64,000 nucleotides of DNA, taken from contig NZ_JACHCC010000013.1 of NCBI RefSeq assembly GCF_014207135.1, forward strand, positions 1-64,000, read 5' to 3'. Position 1 is the first letter of the stretch. Every line of letters starts with the position of its first letter. Positions 24,027 to 34,300 of this stretch are shown here, piece after piece. The DNA comes from Pedobacter cryoconitis (GTDB lineage: Bacteria; Bacteroidota; Bacteroidia; Sphingobacteriales; Sphingobacteriaceae). A program made the translations under genes and the position numbers. Under the pieces are notes generated by a model. The model saw nothing but the letters and a program-made list of their open reading frames with translations, had not been told where the DNA came from and searched no databases.

Positions 24027-24770
24027 ATGAGGACATTCGGACTAATTGGTTACCCGCTTTCACATTCTTTCTCAAAGAAATTCTTTACAGAGAAGTTTGA
24101 GCAGGAGGGAATCATTGCACATCGCTATGAATTGTTCCCTATGGAAAAGGTCAATGCGCTTACTGAACTGATCGCAGCTGATCATTCTCTGCGGGGATTG
24201 AATGTGACTATTCCTCATAAAGTAAATGTCATGACTTTTCTGGACGAGCTGGATGATGCCGCTCAGCAGATAGGGGCAGTAAACTGTATTGATATTCAGC
24301 AAAAGAACGGGAAAACCTGGCTCAAAGGTTACAATACTGATGCCTATGGTTTTGAAGAGTCGATTAAACCGTACCTGAAAAACCACCATACCCATGCTTT
24401 AATCCTGGGTGACGGAGGAGCGGCCAAAGCGGTGAAATATGTGCTGGATAAATTAAATATAACTTACCTGTCTGTAGTGAGGACGGCTGCCGGAGACGGG
24501 ATCCTGTATAAGGATCTTACAGAAGAACTGATCATGAAGCACCAGGTAATTATTAATACGACACCTTTAGGGACTTTCCCTGCGGTTACAGAGGCCCCGG
24601 ACCTGCCTTATCAATGGATCACCGATCAGCATCTTGCCTATGATCTGGTTTATAATCCGGAGGAAACGGAATTCCTGAAAAGAGCAAAATTACAGGGGGC
24701 TGCGGTTAAAAATGGATTTGAAATGTTGCAATTGCAGGCAGAACGGTCCTGGTTTATCTGGAATTCCTAG
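24027..24770 (+). CDS. aroE: Shikimate dehydrogenase
   Basis: A 247-residue NADP-dependent enzyme reducing 3-dehydroshikimate to shikimate in aromatic amino-acid synthesis. Shikimate-binding SHSFSKKFF (12-20), catalytic Lys65 in NVTIPHKVN, Asp in GYNTDAYG, and the cofactor loop LGDGGAAKAV are all present. Slightly short (usual 260-290). It probably belongs to a run of same-strand genes to 27663 with gaps of 1-31 bases. Confidence 0.95.
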   Translation: MRTFGLIGYPLSHSFSKKFFTEKFEQEGIIAHRYELFPMEKVNALTELIAADHSLRGLNVTIPHKVNVMTFLDELDDAAQQIGAVNCIDIQQKNGKTWLKGYNTDAYGFEESIKPYLKNHHTHALILGDGGAAKAVKYVLDKLNITYLSVVRTAAGDGILYKDLTEELIMKHQVIINTTPLGTFPAVTEAPDLPYQWITDQHLAYDLVYNPEETEFLKRAKLQGAAVKNGFEMLQLQAERSWFIWNS

Positions 24771-24781
24771 TTTAAAATGAA

Positions 24782-25366
24782 ATGAGACAATATTTATTGT
24801 ACAGTGTGTTCCTTTTATTGGGTTGTGCTGCGGCTTGTACGAACGAGAGTTATGTACCAAAGCCAAGGGGCTATTTTCAGATTAATTTTCCGAAAAAGGA
24901 ATACCAGACTTACAATGAAGGCTGCCCGTTTACATTTGATTATCCCAGCTATGCTAAAATAGAACCTGATCAGGAACGTGGTTCGGGCCCTTGCTGGAAC
25001 AATCTTCATTTTCCTCAGTTTAATGCGCGTCTTCATTTGACTTATTATGATGTTTCTTCCAGAAAGGAATATGAAGGTTTAGTAGAAGATGCCCGTACGC
25101 TGGCTTTTAAACATACAGTGAAGGCCAATGCCATAGACCAGAAACTGATCAGTTTCCCGGACAGGAAAGTTTACGGGATATATTATGCTATTGAAGGGAA
25201 TACAGCTTCGTCAGTGCAGTTTTTTCTGACAGATAGTGCAAAGCATTATTTCAGGGGAGCTTTATATTTTAATGAGCGGCCGCAATATGACTCTATTGCA
25301 CCCGTTGTGAGTTTTATAAAGAAAGATATTGATCGTATGATTGATTCTTTCAGGTGGAAAAATTAA
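24782..25366 (+). CDS. gldD: Gliding motility lipoprotein GldD
   Basis: A 194-residue lipoprotein with lipobox-like sequence LLLGCAAAC (Cys15 or Cys19). The matured part matches GldD: VPKPRGYFQINFPKKEYQ, CPFTFDYPSYAKI, CWNNLHFPQFNARLHLTYY and IDRMIDSFRWK at the end. GldD is needed for gliding in Flavobacterium and is linked to the type IX secretion and motility machinery in the cell envelope. Its usual neighbour gldB is not in the window; here it sits between aroE and an MBL hydrolase. Confidence 0.92.
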   Translation: MRQYLLYSVFLLLGCAAACTNESYVPKPRGYFQINFPKKEYQTYNEGCPFTFDYPSYAKIEPDQERGSGPCWNNLHFPQFNARLHLTYYDVSSRKEYEGLVEDARTLAFKHTVKANAIDQKLISFPDRKVYGIYYAIEGNTASSVQFFLTDSAKHYFRGALYFNERPQYDSIAPVVSFIKKDIDRMIDSFRWKN

Positions 25367-25378
25367 TTATAAATTTAG

Positions 25379-26017
25379 ATGATTACGCTTAAACAGTTTA
25401 CCTTCAATCCATACCACGAAAATACCTACGTTTTATATGATGAGACAGGGGAGTGTGTAATTATTGATCCGGGAATGTATGATGGTGAAGAGCAGAATAC
25501 GCTGGCCAGCTGGATTAAAGAAACAAAGCTGAAGCCTGTATTGCTGCTGAATACGCACTGCCATCTGGATCATGTTTTTGGCAATAAGTTTGTTTTTGAT
25601 ACCTGGGGTCTAAAGCCACAGTTTCATCAGGGAGAATTATATATCCTTCAGGCGGTTCCGGGTTATGCACCTCAAATGGGCTTAAACTATGAACTTTCGC
25701 CAGAACCGGAAGTCTTTCTGGAAGAAACAGGTACAGTAAAATTCGGAAATAGTGAACTGGAGCTGATTTTTGCGCCCGGGCATTCTCCTGCACATTTGTG
25801 TTTCTATGCAAAGGCTGATGAATTTATAGTTGGCGGAGACGTTTTATTCTATTCTTCTATTGGCCGCACAGATCTGCCGGGTGGAAATCATGAACTGCTC
25901 CTGGAAAATATCAGGGAAAAACTTTTTGTTTTACCTGAGAACGTTAAAGTTTATCCTGGTCACGGTCATCTGACTACAATCGGGTTTGAAAAACGAAACA
26001 ATCCTTTTTTAAAATAA
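25379..26017 (+). CDS. MBL-fold metallo-hydrolase (glyoxalase II-like)
   Basis: A 212-residue metallo-beta-lactamase-fold protein. The metal-binding motif is THCHLDHVFG (His60, His62, Asp64, His65), with later ligands in APGHSPAHLC, VGGDVLF and YPGHGHLT. Length and layout fit the hydroxyacylglutathione-hydrolase-like / YcbL group, which hydrolyses thioesters. The true substrate is not clear. In the gldD run, 12 bases after gldD. Confidence 0.9.
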   Translation: MITLKQFTFNPYHENTYVLYDETGECVIIDPGMYDGEEQNTLASWIKETKLKPVLLLNTHCHLDHVFGNKFVFDTWGLKPQFHQGELYILQAVPGYAPQMGLNYELSPEPEVFLEETGTVKFGNSELELIFAPGHSPAHLCFYAKADEFIVGGDVLFYSSIGRTDLPGGNHELLLENIREKLFVLPENVKVYPGHGHLTTIGFEKRNNPFLK

Positions 26018-26048
26018 GTACCTGTATATTTGACCAAACGAACAGCAT

Positions 26049-27281
26049 TTGAACACAGCCCTCTATATTGCCCGCAGGTATCTCTTTGCTAAAAAGTCTA
26101 CCAATGCCATAAATATTATTTCTACCATTTCGGTGCTGGGAGTTTTTGTTGGAAGTGCGGCGCTGATTATCATTTTATCCGTATTTAACGGGTTTGAAGA
26201 GGTTGTGCTGAAAATGTTTAATACCATTACCCCTCAGCTGGTCATTGCACCTGCCAAAGGAAAAACCTTTGATCCGGGGACGGCTTATTTTACGCAGCTT
26301 AAAAAGGCCGGTGAGATTTATTCTTATACTGAGGTATTATCTGAAAATGCTTTACTCAGATACCGGGATAAGCAGTCGGTGGGGCTGGTCAAAGGGGTAA
26401 GTACAGCATATCTTAGAAATAAAAGCCTCGACAGCATTACGGTTCAGGGGAAATTTGTTCTTCAGAATGATGCGGGCCCCAATGCAGTAATAGGTTCGGC
26501 CCTGCAAAATTATCTGATGGTCAATACAAATGATCCGTTTACACAATTGCAGATTTTCTCACCTAAAAAGGGAATGTCTACGAGTTCTATTAATCCGGCG
26601 GATGATTTTATGAATGAGTACATCCCGGTTTCCGGAATTTTTGAGGTACAGCAGGATTTTGATAATATCGCTATTGTACCCTTAAGTTTTGCCAGGAAAT
26701 TATTACAGGAGGATAAAAAGATAAGTTCGGTGGAAATCAATTTGCAGAAGGGCGTTAATCCGGATGTGTTTAAAGCTAAGATAGAGCAGCAGTTGGGTAA
26801 TACGTTTGTCGTCAAAGACAGAATCGAGCAGAACAAAGCATTATATAATATATTAAGTACCGAAAAGTGGGCGGTATATATTATTTTAACATTTATCCTG
26901 ATTATTGCGATCTTTAATATCATAGGGTCACTGACTATGCTGGTTATCGATAAAATGAAGGATATTGCTATTTTAAGTAGTCTGGGAGCAGGAAAAGGAC
27001 TGATCAAAAAAATATTTCTTTTCGAAGGAATGATGATTACGCTGGCAGGCTGTATCTTCGGGCTTTTTGTAGGACTGATCTTCTGTTTAGTACAACAGAA
27101 ATTCGGGCTTGTCAAAATGTCACAGGATAACCTGATCATGAGTAATGCTTATCCTGTTGGCCTAAAATGGAAAGATTTTTTATTAGTATTCATCACAGTG
27201 AGTGTTTTCTCGTTTATGGCATCAGCTTTGTCAGCTAAATTAAGCGTGAAGAACATTAATCACTTAAATCAAGACCTCTGA
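26049..27281 (+). CDS. LolC/E-type ABC transporter permease (FtsX-like)
   Basis: A 410-residue protein with the layout of lipoprotein-releasing permeases: one N-terminal helix (about 22-45), a large periplasmic MacB-like domain (50-270) and three C-terminal helices (about 275-300, 322-350, 375-398). The start NTALYIARRYLFAKKSTNAINIIS matches the family N-terminus, and only the TTG at 26049 gives it, so a TTG start is likely. With an ATPase (not in the window) it would lift lipoproteins from the inner membrane for transport to the outer one. The next gene starts one base after its stop. Confidence 0.88.
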   Translation: MNTALYIARRYLFAKKSTNAINIISTISVLGVFVGSAALIIILSVFNGFEEVVLKMFNTITPQLVIAPAKGKTFDPGTAYFTQLKKAGEIYSYTEVLSENALLRYRDKQSVGLVKGVSTAYLRNKSLDSITVQGKFVLQNDAGPNAVIGSALQNYLMVNTNDPFTQLQIFSPKKGMSTSSINPADDFMNEYIPVSGIFEVQQDFDNIAIVPLSFARKLLQEDKKISSVEINLQKGVNPDVFKAKIEQQLGNTFVVKDRIEQNKALYNILSTEKWAVYIILTFILIIAIFNIIGSLTMLVIDKMKDIAILSSLGAGKGLIKKIFLFEGMMITLAGCIFGLFVGLIFCLVQQKFGLVKMSQDNLIMSNAYPVGLKWKDFLLVFITVSVFSFMASALSAKLSVKNINHLNQDL

Positions 27282-27282
27282 C

Positions 27283-27663
27283 ATGAATTCCTTAAAACAT
27301 ACATTTTTATTGTTATTTGTACTTTCTGTTGTCCTTGCCGCCTGCAATCGTAATGGGAAGGATACTTCGAAGGCGAATACAAGAATAATAAAAGGGTTAT
27401 ATAGCTACGGTCCTGAGATAAAGTCATTCACAGATTGTGAAGAAGGACGGGAATACTGGGTAACTGACAGTGCAAAAACACTGGAGCTGAGCTATAGTAA
27501 ATTCAATTTTGAGAAGCCCTATGAGCCAGTCTACATTGAGGCAGAATGTCACGTGGTTAAATCTGACAGTCTGATCGTGTCGGCAGATTTTGACTCTACA
27601 CTGGTAGTGACTAAACTGCTTAAAATTACAAAGGACATCCCGGACGGTCCCTGTAACCAGTAA
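27283..27663 (+). CDS. Small lipoprotein, NlpE C-terminal-like
   Basis: A 126-residue lipoprotein (signal with LAAC, Cys near residue 21). The mature part, with IKGLYSYGPEIKSFTDCEEG, a REYWV strand and VYIEAECHV, resembles the C-terminal OB-like domain of NlpE, an envelope stress lipoprotein, including its paired cysteines. This match is weak and by eye. It follows the permease gene by one base, so the permease may help sort it. The convergent mqnD gene ends 6 bases later. Confidence 0.6.
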   Translation: MNSLKHTFLLLFVLSVVLAACNRNGKDTSKANTRIIKGLYSYGPEIKSFTDCEEGREYWVTDSAKTLELSYSKFNFEKPYEPVYIEAECHVVKSDSLIVSADFDSTLVVTKLLKITKDIPDGPCNQ

Positions 27664-27668
27664 AGAAA

Positions 27669-28520
27669 TTAACTGGTTACGTACAGATCGTGGTTGAGTG
27701 CAGGGATTATTCCTTTTTCCCGGGCCATTTTAAACAGGATATCTATCGCTTTTCTGCCTTCTGTACCCAGATCAACAGAATATTTGTTAACGTACAGCTC
27801 AATGTGTTTGTACATGACAGCTTCATCCATTTCCTGGGCGTGGCTGGAAATAAATGCTATTCCTGATTTGGGATTCTCAAAGGCAAATTCGACTGATTTG
27901 CGGATCAGACGGTTTACTTTAAGCTGTATTTCATGATCGAGCTTACGGTTAATCACAATTCCTCCAAGGGGGATTGCACAGCCAGTAAGTTCTTCCCAGT
28001 AGCTGCCCAGATCCACAATCTTATGCAGGCCCTTATCGGTATAGGTAAAGCGGTTTTCATGGATAATCAGACCCAGATCAATATTCCCGTCCAGTAAAGC
28101 ATCCTGTATCTCTGAGAAAACTTTTACTTGTTTGTTGCGTAAATTGGGAAAAGCAATGCCCAACAGGAAATTTGCAGTGGTCAGTTCGCCGGGAATAGCG
28201 ACCGACAGCGCAGAATTTTCTGATCTCAGTTCATCGCTGTTTATCAGCTGCTCATTTTTACAGATCAGCAGCGGGCCAACACCAAAACCTAATGCACTTC
28301 CGGCATCCAGTAGTGCATATTTGTCAGCAACATGGGCAAATGCATGAAAACTTAATTTGGTAATATCCAGTTCGGCTCTTAAAGCCTTTTGATTGAGGGT
28401 TTCGACATCATCAAAAAATACCTCAAATTCTAATCCTTCGGTATCGATTTTATGATGGATTAGTGCGTCAAAAATAAAAGTATCATTAGGACACGGAGAA
28501 AAGCCAAGAGAAAGTTTCAT
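27669..28520 (-). CDS. mqnD: 1,4-Dihydroxy-6-naphthoate synthase
   Basis: A 283-residue periplasmic-binding-protein-fold enzyme of the futalosine route to menaquinone. It turns cyclic dehypoxanthine futalosine into 1,4-dihydroxy-6-naphthoate. The N-terminus LGFSPCPNDTFIFDALIH and the stretches TKLSFHAFAH, GFGVGPLL, LGLIIHENRFTY and HAQEMDEAVMYKHIELYVN are all typical. It lies 34 bases after mqnB on the same strand, as one expects for a pathway pair. The other genes (mqnA, C, E) are outside the window. Confidence 0.95.
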   Translation of the reverse strand: MKLSLGFSPCPNDTFIFDALIHHKIDTEGLEFEVFFDDVETLNQKALRAELDITKLSFHAFAHVADKYALLDAGSALGFGVGPLLICKNEQLINSDELRSENSALSVAIPGELTTANFLLGIAFPNLRNKQVKVFSEIQDALLDGNIDLGLIIHENRFTYTDKGLHKIVDLGSYWEELTGCAIPLGGIVINRKLDHEIQLKVNRLIRKSVEFAFENPKSGIAFISSHAQEMDEAVMYKHIELYVNKYSVDLGTEGRKAIDILFKMAREKGIIPALNHDLYVTS

Positions 28521-28554
28521 GGCGTAAATGTAAGTAGTTCCGGTATCCGGTTGG

Positions 28555-29187
28555 TTAATCGTTTGTCAAAAATTCAATTGCCCAGTTGTTCAGGTTTTTG
28601 ACAGCCAGACCGATATTCCAGTTATCCCGGTTCCGCTCTTCTACATAATTGGAAATGCTTCGGACCTGCAGACAGGGAATGCCGAGTTGCTCACAACAGT
28701 AAAATACAGCGGCGCCTTCCATACTTTCTGTAGTGGGATTAAGCCTGTTGACAATCGCACTGATACTCTGAGTATTCCCATGTACTTTGTTGACAGTTAT
28801 CCCGTTTGCTTTTGGTAAAGTATTTACATCCCTGAGCTCAGCATTATAAGTGGCGGTATAAGTGCTCTTCCCGAATCCCATCTCGTCAATAGTTAAAAAA
28901 TCATCTTTATTTTCGGCGCCTAATTCTGAAAATTCGTCATTTACGATATTCACCAGGGTGCCCAGCGGAATGCTGCGGTCATAACATCCGGCTATTCCGA
29001 GATTGATAACCAGCTGATATGCAGTAGATAAATGTTGTCCAAGGGCGAAGGCTGTTGCTGTCATACCTACACCGGTAATCAGCAAATCAAAATGAGTATT
29101 TTGTGTGAAATTTTCTTCAGCCAGGCCAAAATTTTTGCAAAACCCAGAGACCTCGGCCCTCGTTGCTGCAACTACCAGTATCTTCAT
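28555..29187 (-). CDS. mqnB: Futalosine hydrolase
   Basis: A 210-residue nucleoside-phosphorylase-fold hydrolase that removes hypoxanthine from futalosine. Family stretches are ILVVAATRAEV (start), ITGVGMTATAFALG, INLGIAGCYD, ESMEGAAVFYCCEQLGIPCLQVRSISN with the base-binding Glu-Met-Glu-like region, and NVVEERN-like end. It is translated ahead of mqnD in a two-gene unit. Divergent from the pterin synthase gene. Confidence 0.93.
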   Translation of the reverse strand: MKILVVAATRAEVSGFCKNFGLAEENFTQNTHFDLLITGVGMTATAFALGQHLSTAYQLVINLGIAGCYDRSIPLGTLVNIVNDEFSELGAENKDDFLTIDEMGFGKSTYTATYNAELRDVNTLPKANGITVNKVHGNTQSISAIVNRLNPTTESMEGAAVFYCCEQLGIPCLQVRSISNYVEERNRDNWNIGLAVKNLNNWAIEFLTND

Positions 29188-29304
29188 TTGACGAAGTTAC
29201 AAAATTTAAAAAGTGGCGGGATCATATTACAGATAATCTGCACAGCGATAAACTTTTAAAAGTAGCACAGCTTCAATTGCATGCTTCTTTTTAGATAGTC
29301 TTCG

Positions 29305-29312
29305 TATATTTG
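29305..29312 (+). promoter_or_regulatory. -7 box of the pterin/folE/fabD unit
   Basis: TATATTTG, a perfect TAnnTTTG box, ends 17 bases before the ATG at 29330. The nearest TTG is 25 bases upstream, longer than usual. Confidence 0.5.
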
Positions 29313-29329
29313 CAGTCAATTACTGAAAT

Positions 29330-29740
29330 ATGATTTATATAACCCGCAAAGAATCTTTCAACGCCGCACATAAATTAGCAAGACCAGACTGGTCTGATGA
29401 TCATAATCTTGAAGTTTTTGGCAAATGCGCCAATCCGAACTGGCATGGTCACAATTATCAGCTGTTTGTTACTGTTAAAGGTGAAGTGAATCCTGAAACA
29501 GGATTTTTGGTTGACCTTAAATGGATGAAAGAAATCATCAATGAGCATATCATTGATAAATTAGACCATAGAAATCTTAATCTGGATGTAGATTTTATGA
29601 AGGACAAACTGGCTTCTACAGAGAATCTGGTAATTGCTGTCTGGGATCAATTACTTCCGCATATTAAAGCTGGCGGCGCAGAGCTGCATTGTGTTAAAAT
29701 TTACGAGACCGAAAATAATTTTGTAGAATACTTCGGTTAA
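29330..29740 (+). CDS. queD: 6-Carboxy/6-pyruvoyl-tetrahydropterin synthase family protein
   Basis: A 136-residue T-fold enzyme. Zinc ligands are His14 (FNAAHKL) and the pair in NWHGHNY (His39, His41); the catalytic Cys33 is in GKCANPNWHGH. The spacing of this Cys to the HGH is that of PTPS rather than short QueD forms. It acts on dihydroneopterin triphosphate, giving either 6-carboxy-tetrahydropterin (queuosine route) or 6-pyruvoyl-tetrahydropterin (biopterin route). It is followed 13 bases on by folE, which makes its substrate, so the two clearly work together. The gene symbol is by family, not by proven product. Confidence 0.88.
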   Translation: MIYITRKESFNAAHKLARPDWSDDHNLEVFGKCANPNWHGHNYQLFVTVKGEVNPETGFLVDLKWMKEIINEHIIDKLDHRNLNLDVDFMKDKLASTENLVIAVWDQLLPHIKAGGAELHCVKIYETENNFVEYFG

Positions 29741-29753
29741 TCAAACAAGATAG

Positions 29754-30392
29754 ATGGAAAATCATACAATAGATACCTTTGAAGAAGAAGAAAACGAAGG
29801 GTATATTAAAATAGATCGTTACAATAAAGCGAAAACAGTTTCTATTTCAAGTCATTATACTGATATATTAACACAACTTGGTGAAGATCCGCAACGGGAA
29901 GGTTTGTTGAAAACACCTGAGCGTGTGGCTAAGGCACTACAGTTTCTTACGCATGGTTATGATATCAATCCGGCAGAGATCCTGCGCTCAGCAATGTTTA
30001 AAGAAGATTACAGCCAGATGGTTGTGGTAAAGGATATAGAAGTTTATTCTATGTGCGAGCACCATATGCTGCCTTTTTTTGGTAAAGCTCATGTGGCTTA
30101 TATTCCTAACGGACACATTGTAGGCCTGAGTAAGATCCCACGTGTGGTGGATGCCTTTGCAAGAAGATTACAGGTACAGGAACGTCTGACCAACGAGATC
30201 AGAGATTGTATTCAGGAAACGCTTGAACCTGCGGGTGTAGCGGTAGTGATTGAATGTCAGCATTTATGTATGGCGATGAGAGGTATACAGAAGCAAAATT
30301 CAGTAACAACAACCTCGGCTTTTACAGGTGAATTTGCAAAAGACAAAACAAGGGCAGAGTTTTTGAGGTTAATTACAGCACGATTACATTAA
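29754..30392 (+). CDS. folE: GTP cyclohydrolase I
   Basis: A 212-residue enzyme turning GTP into 7,8-dihydroneopterin triphosphate, the first step of folate and the precursor for the pterin synthase upstream. Family hallmarks are [19 protein letters not shown], the zinc site in [10 protein letters not shown] and [11 protein letters not shown], and [24 protein letters not shown] type IA (zinc) form of normal length. In an apparent operon with the pterin synthase (13 bases) and fabD (17 bases). Confidence 0.97.
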   Translation: MENHTIDTFEEEENEGYIKIDRYNKAKTVSISSHYTDILTQLGEDPQREGLLKTPERVAKALQFLTHGYDINPAEILRSAMFKEDYSQMVVVKDIEVYSMCEHHMLPFFGKAHVAYIPNGHIVGLSKIPRVVDAFARRLQVQERLTNEIRDCIQETLEPAGVAVVIECQHLCMAMRGIQKQNSVTTTSAFTGEFAKDKTRAEFLRLITARLH

Positions 30393-30409
30393 AATATAGA
30401 ATAATATAA

Positions 30410-31294
30410 ATGAAAGCATATTTATTTCCAGGGCAGGGCGCGCAATTTTCAGGTATGGGTAAAGAACTGTACGAGACAGAACTAGCCAGAGAATTATTTG
30501 AAAAAGCGAATGATATTATTGGTTTCAGGATCAGTGATATTATGTTTTCGGGCACGGAAGAGGAGTTAAAACAAACTAAGGTTACCCAACCAGCTATATT
30601 TCTTCATTCTGTCATCCTGGCCAAATCATTAGGTGATGATTTTAAACCTGATATGGTTGCCGGACACTCTTTAGGAGAGTTTTCTGCTTTGGTTGCTGCC
30701 TCAGCAATCTCATTTGAGGATGGATTGAAATTAGTAATCGCACGTGCAAATGCTATGCAAAGAGCTTGTGAACTGCAACCTTCTACGATGGCCGCTATTC
30801 TTGGATTGGCCGATGATGTGGTAGAGAAAATTTGTGAAGAGATTGATGAAGTCGTTGTCGCTGCAAATTATAACTGCCCGGGGCAGCTGGTTATCTCAGG
30901 AAGTATTGAAGGGGTGGATATCGCTTGTGCAAAACTGACTGAGGCTGGTGCTAAAAGAGCTTTAAAGTTAAATGTAGGTGGTGCATTTCACTCTCCATTG
31001 ATGGAACCTGCCAGAATTGAACTGAAGGAAGCTATTGAAAATACTACAATTTTACCTCCGGTATGTCCAATTTATCAGAATGTGGATCCAAGACCGCAGA
31101 CAGACCCGGAAAAAATTAAATTTAACCTGATTACACAGCTTACCGGTGCTGTAAAATGGACTCAGACTGTAGAGCGTATGCTGGCCGATGGAGCGGACGA
31201 ATTTATTGAAGTAGGACCGGGTAATGTTTTACAGGGCCTGGTTAAAAAAGTGAACCGTTCAGTTCAGACAAGTTCTGCAACAGTTCCTGTTTAA
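30410..31294 (+). CDS. fabD: Malonyl-CoA:ACP transacylase
   Basis: A 294-residue enzyme that moves malonyl from CoA to acyl carrier protein for fatty-acid elongation. The nucleophile is Ser87 in GHSLGE; YLFPGQGAQFSGMGK (4-18), the GGAFHSPLMEPA histidine, and VGPGNVLQGLVKK near the end complete the family pattern. It follows folE by 17 bases; the kinase gene starts 24 bases later. Confidence 0.96.
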   Translation: MKAYLFPGQGAQFSGMGKELYETELARELFEKANDIIGFRISDIMFSGTEEELKQTKVTQPAIFLHSVILAKSLGDDFKPDMVAGHSLGEFSALVAASAISFEDGLKLVIARANAMQRACELQPSTMAAILGLADDVVEKICEEIDEVVVAANYNCPGQLVISGSIEGVDIACAKLTEAGAKRALKLNVGGAFHSPLMEPARIELKEAIENTTILPPVCPIYQNVDPRPQTDPEKIKFNLITQLTGAVKWTQTVERMLADGADEFIEVGPGNVLQGLVKKVNRSVQTSSATVPV

Positions 31295-31318
31295 TCTTCA
31301 TTATTAAAAAAAACCGAT

Positions 31319-34300
31319 GTGCATATAGGAGGTAAAATTCGTTTTCTTTTATTGATTCTGGGGATATGCTGTATTATTACCGCATTATCGTTAAAGCATT
31401 CTATAACTGAAAAGGACCTCCTGCAACACGAAGCAAGTAAACTCCAGGAGAACCTTGCACTGAATGAACATGCGGTATATAACTTCCTGGCAGATGCGCA
31501 GCAGCTTGAAAGAGCCAAGCAATTTCATTTGAATGAAACATTTGCCTTAAATTATATTAATTCCTTTGGAGCCAAAGGAATTAATATTCTTACCTATGAC
31601 CACGACTTACTTAAATTCTGGAGTTCTTACAAGGCTATACCGCCTAATCTGGATAAGATCAAAGAAGGCTCTTCTTTTCTGCAATTAGCCAATGGCTGGT
31701 ATGAGGTCATCAAAAAAACAGAAGGCAGCTACACACTGGTTTTTCTGATAGATGTAAAGGATCAGTTCAGTATCCAGAACAGATATCTGAAAAATGGGAT
31801 TGTAAATCAATTATCTTCTTCGAATTCGCTGGCTTTAGCATCTTTTATGGATGAAGAAGTAAATGGCATTATGAACCTGGAAGGGAAGTTGTTATTTGAA
31901 GTCAAACTCAAGCCTAATTATACCCAGAGTGTTTATTCTACCATCCAGATCTGGCTGTGGGTCATTGGCTTATTCAGTTTTTCTTTATTTGTCAATTCAT
32001 TCTGTGCAAGACTGGCTAAAAGAGGGTACCTGATTCCGGCTACCCTGCTACTGATTACTTTCTTTTTGGGGGTACGGATCACTGACCTGGAATATGGCTG
32101 GTATAATCATCAGTTCAGCCTGGAGATTTTCAGCCCTTCTATCTATGCAGAAAGTTTTTTCCTGCCTTCTCTGGGTGATTTTTTACTTAATGTGCTGGGT
32201 ATTACCTGGGTTGTCTTGTTTGTTTATACTTATAAGGAGAGCTACAAACTTCCCCGATGGATGACCAAAAGTAAGATTGCAGGATTACTTTTTCATGTTT
32301 TCCTGTTATTGCTTTTCTCGGGCATAGCGTTTCTGATGAATGAGGTGTTTTTTGGTCTTATTTATAACTCCAAGATAAATTTTGATATCACCAATATTAT
32401 AAACCTCAGCTGGCTGAGCTGGGTTTGTATAGTGATTCTTTGTCTGGTCTGGTTCAATGTGTATCTCCTGGCCAGTGTCTGTATCGAATTGACCAGGCAG
32501 TTGAAAGTTACAAACAAGGAGAGGCTGTTCTTGTTTTTTGCCATGTTTGCCATGTACTTTATCTATATGTTATGTGTGGATTTTACGGCTTTCTTCATCG
32601 CATACGCCTTGTTTCTGTTCATTATTTCCTATAATAGTTATATCCAGAAAAATAAGTTCTCCATTGGTATTTTTGCTGCGATCTTCTTTTGCCTTGCCTT
32701 TATCTCCTCCATCAAGTATCTGAAATTTAATGATATTAAGGAGCGTAGTAACCGTTATGTGATAGCGCAGCGCTTACAGTCTTCGGATGATCCTAAGGTG
32801 ATCAATTCAATCGAAAGTCTTGGAAACGGGATTTCCAATGATCTTTTTATTACTGATTATTTTAAGAACCCAGGGTCAAACAGGCATCTGGCTCTGCAGA
32901 ATTATATTATCAAGACTTTCCTCGATGGTTATCTGTCTCCTTTTGAGCATAATTTTTATGAATTTAACGCAGTGGACTCTACGCTGGCAGTAAGAGAAGA
33001 CAGGTCACTACAACATTATCAGAACCTGGTTAAGTCTGGCTCTGTCAAGATCTCAAATTTCTTTTACCGCCTTAATGATACTTTTGGTTATCAAAACTAT
33101 TTTGGGATCATTCCTATTTTTGATGATAATCATATTCTGGGTACCCTGGTTATAGAACTGAAATCTCAGCAGTACAATTATAACAGTCAGTTTCCGGAAA
33201 TCCTGATTGATGGGAAACTGAAAAACGAAGAGGACTACAGTAATTACTCTTTTGCTTTTTATAACAATAATAAACTGATCAAACAGGCAGGGAAATACAC
33301 TTACAAAATTGCTAATACAGAGTTTAAAGGTGTTTATGGAGAACCTGTAATTGTGAATGAGCCGAAGTTGGGATACAGTCATTTAATTTATTCGGCAAGT
33401 AATTCAAAAATTATAGTGATCAGTAAGGAAAAGGTGAATTATATAGTCCGGTTAGCGGCATTATCTTTCTTCTTTCTGATGTTTATTATTTTCTCGGCGG
33501 CTTTATACATGCTGATCTGGTTACTGAAAAATATTGATCAGAGCTGGGGAGGATGGTTCAATATCAATCGCTCTTTAATGATTAATGCGAATAAGATCCT
33601 ATATAAGACCAGGATACAGCTCTCTATCGTATTATCTGTAGTCGCTACATTATTGATCGTCGGCTGGTCAACCTTCTTTTATATCAGGGATGAATACAGG
33701 AAACAGCAGGAAGATTTTATCCGTGAAAAAATACGGAAAGTACAGCTTTCTTATGAGAAGCAGATCTTTGGTACAGGGATACCTGTAAGTACGGATGTCG
33801 CGGTCATCAATTTCAACCAGTTTGCGGATATTAATTCTGCTTACCTGAATTTGTTTGACACCGATGGGAACCTGTTGTTTACTTCTTTGCCAAAGATGTA
33901 TGATTATGGGATTATAGGAACTAAAATGGAGCCTAAAGCCTATATTTATCTGAAGCAACTCCAGCGATCAGAATATTCAAATCCACAGGAAACCATAGGT
34001 GAATTTAAGTACTCTTCGGCTTATGCGCCTATCCGTAATGCACAAAATCAGACTGTAGCCTATATTGGTTTGCCTTATTATGGAAATGAAGCTGACTATC
34101 AATCTAAAATAGGTTTGTTTATTAATACGCTGATTAACATTTACGCACTGGTTTTTGTGGCTATAGGTATCCTGGCGGTGTTTCTGGCGAACCAGATCAC
34201 CAGTCCGCTGACCTTTATTCAGGAGAGTATAAAAAAGACTAAACTGGGGCAGAAAAATCAGCCTATTATCTGGTCCAGGCATGATGAGATCGGATCGCTG

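Noticed and set aside
26510-27139. A 209-codon open frame opposite the LolC-type permease
   Set aside because: It mirrors the hydrophobic codons of the permease; no family resemblance, and the plus-strand gene is clear.
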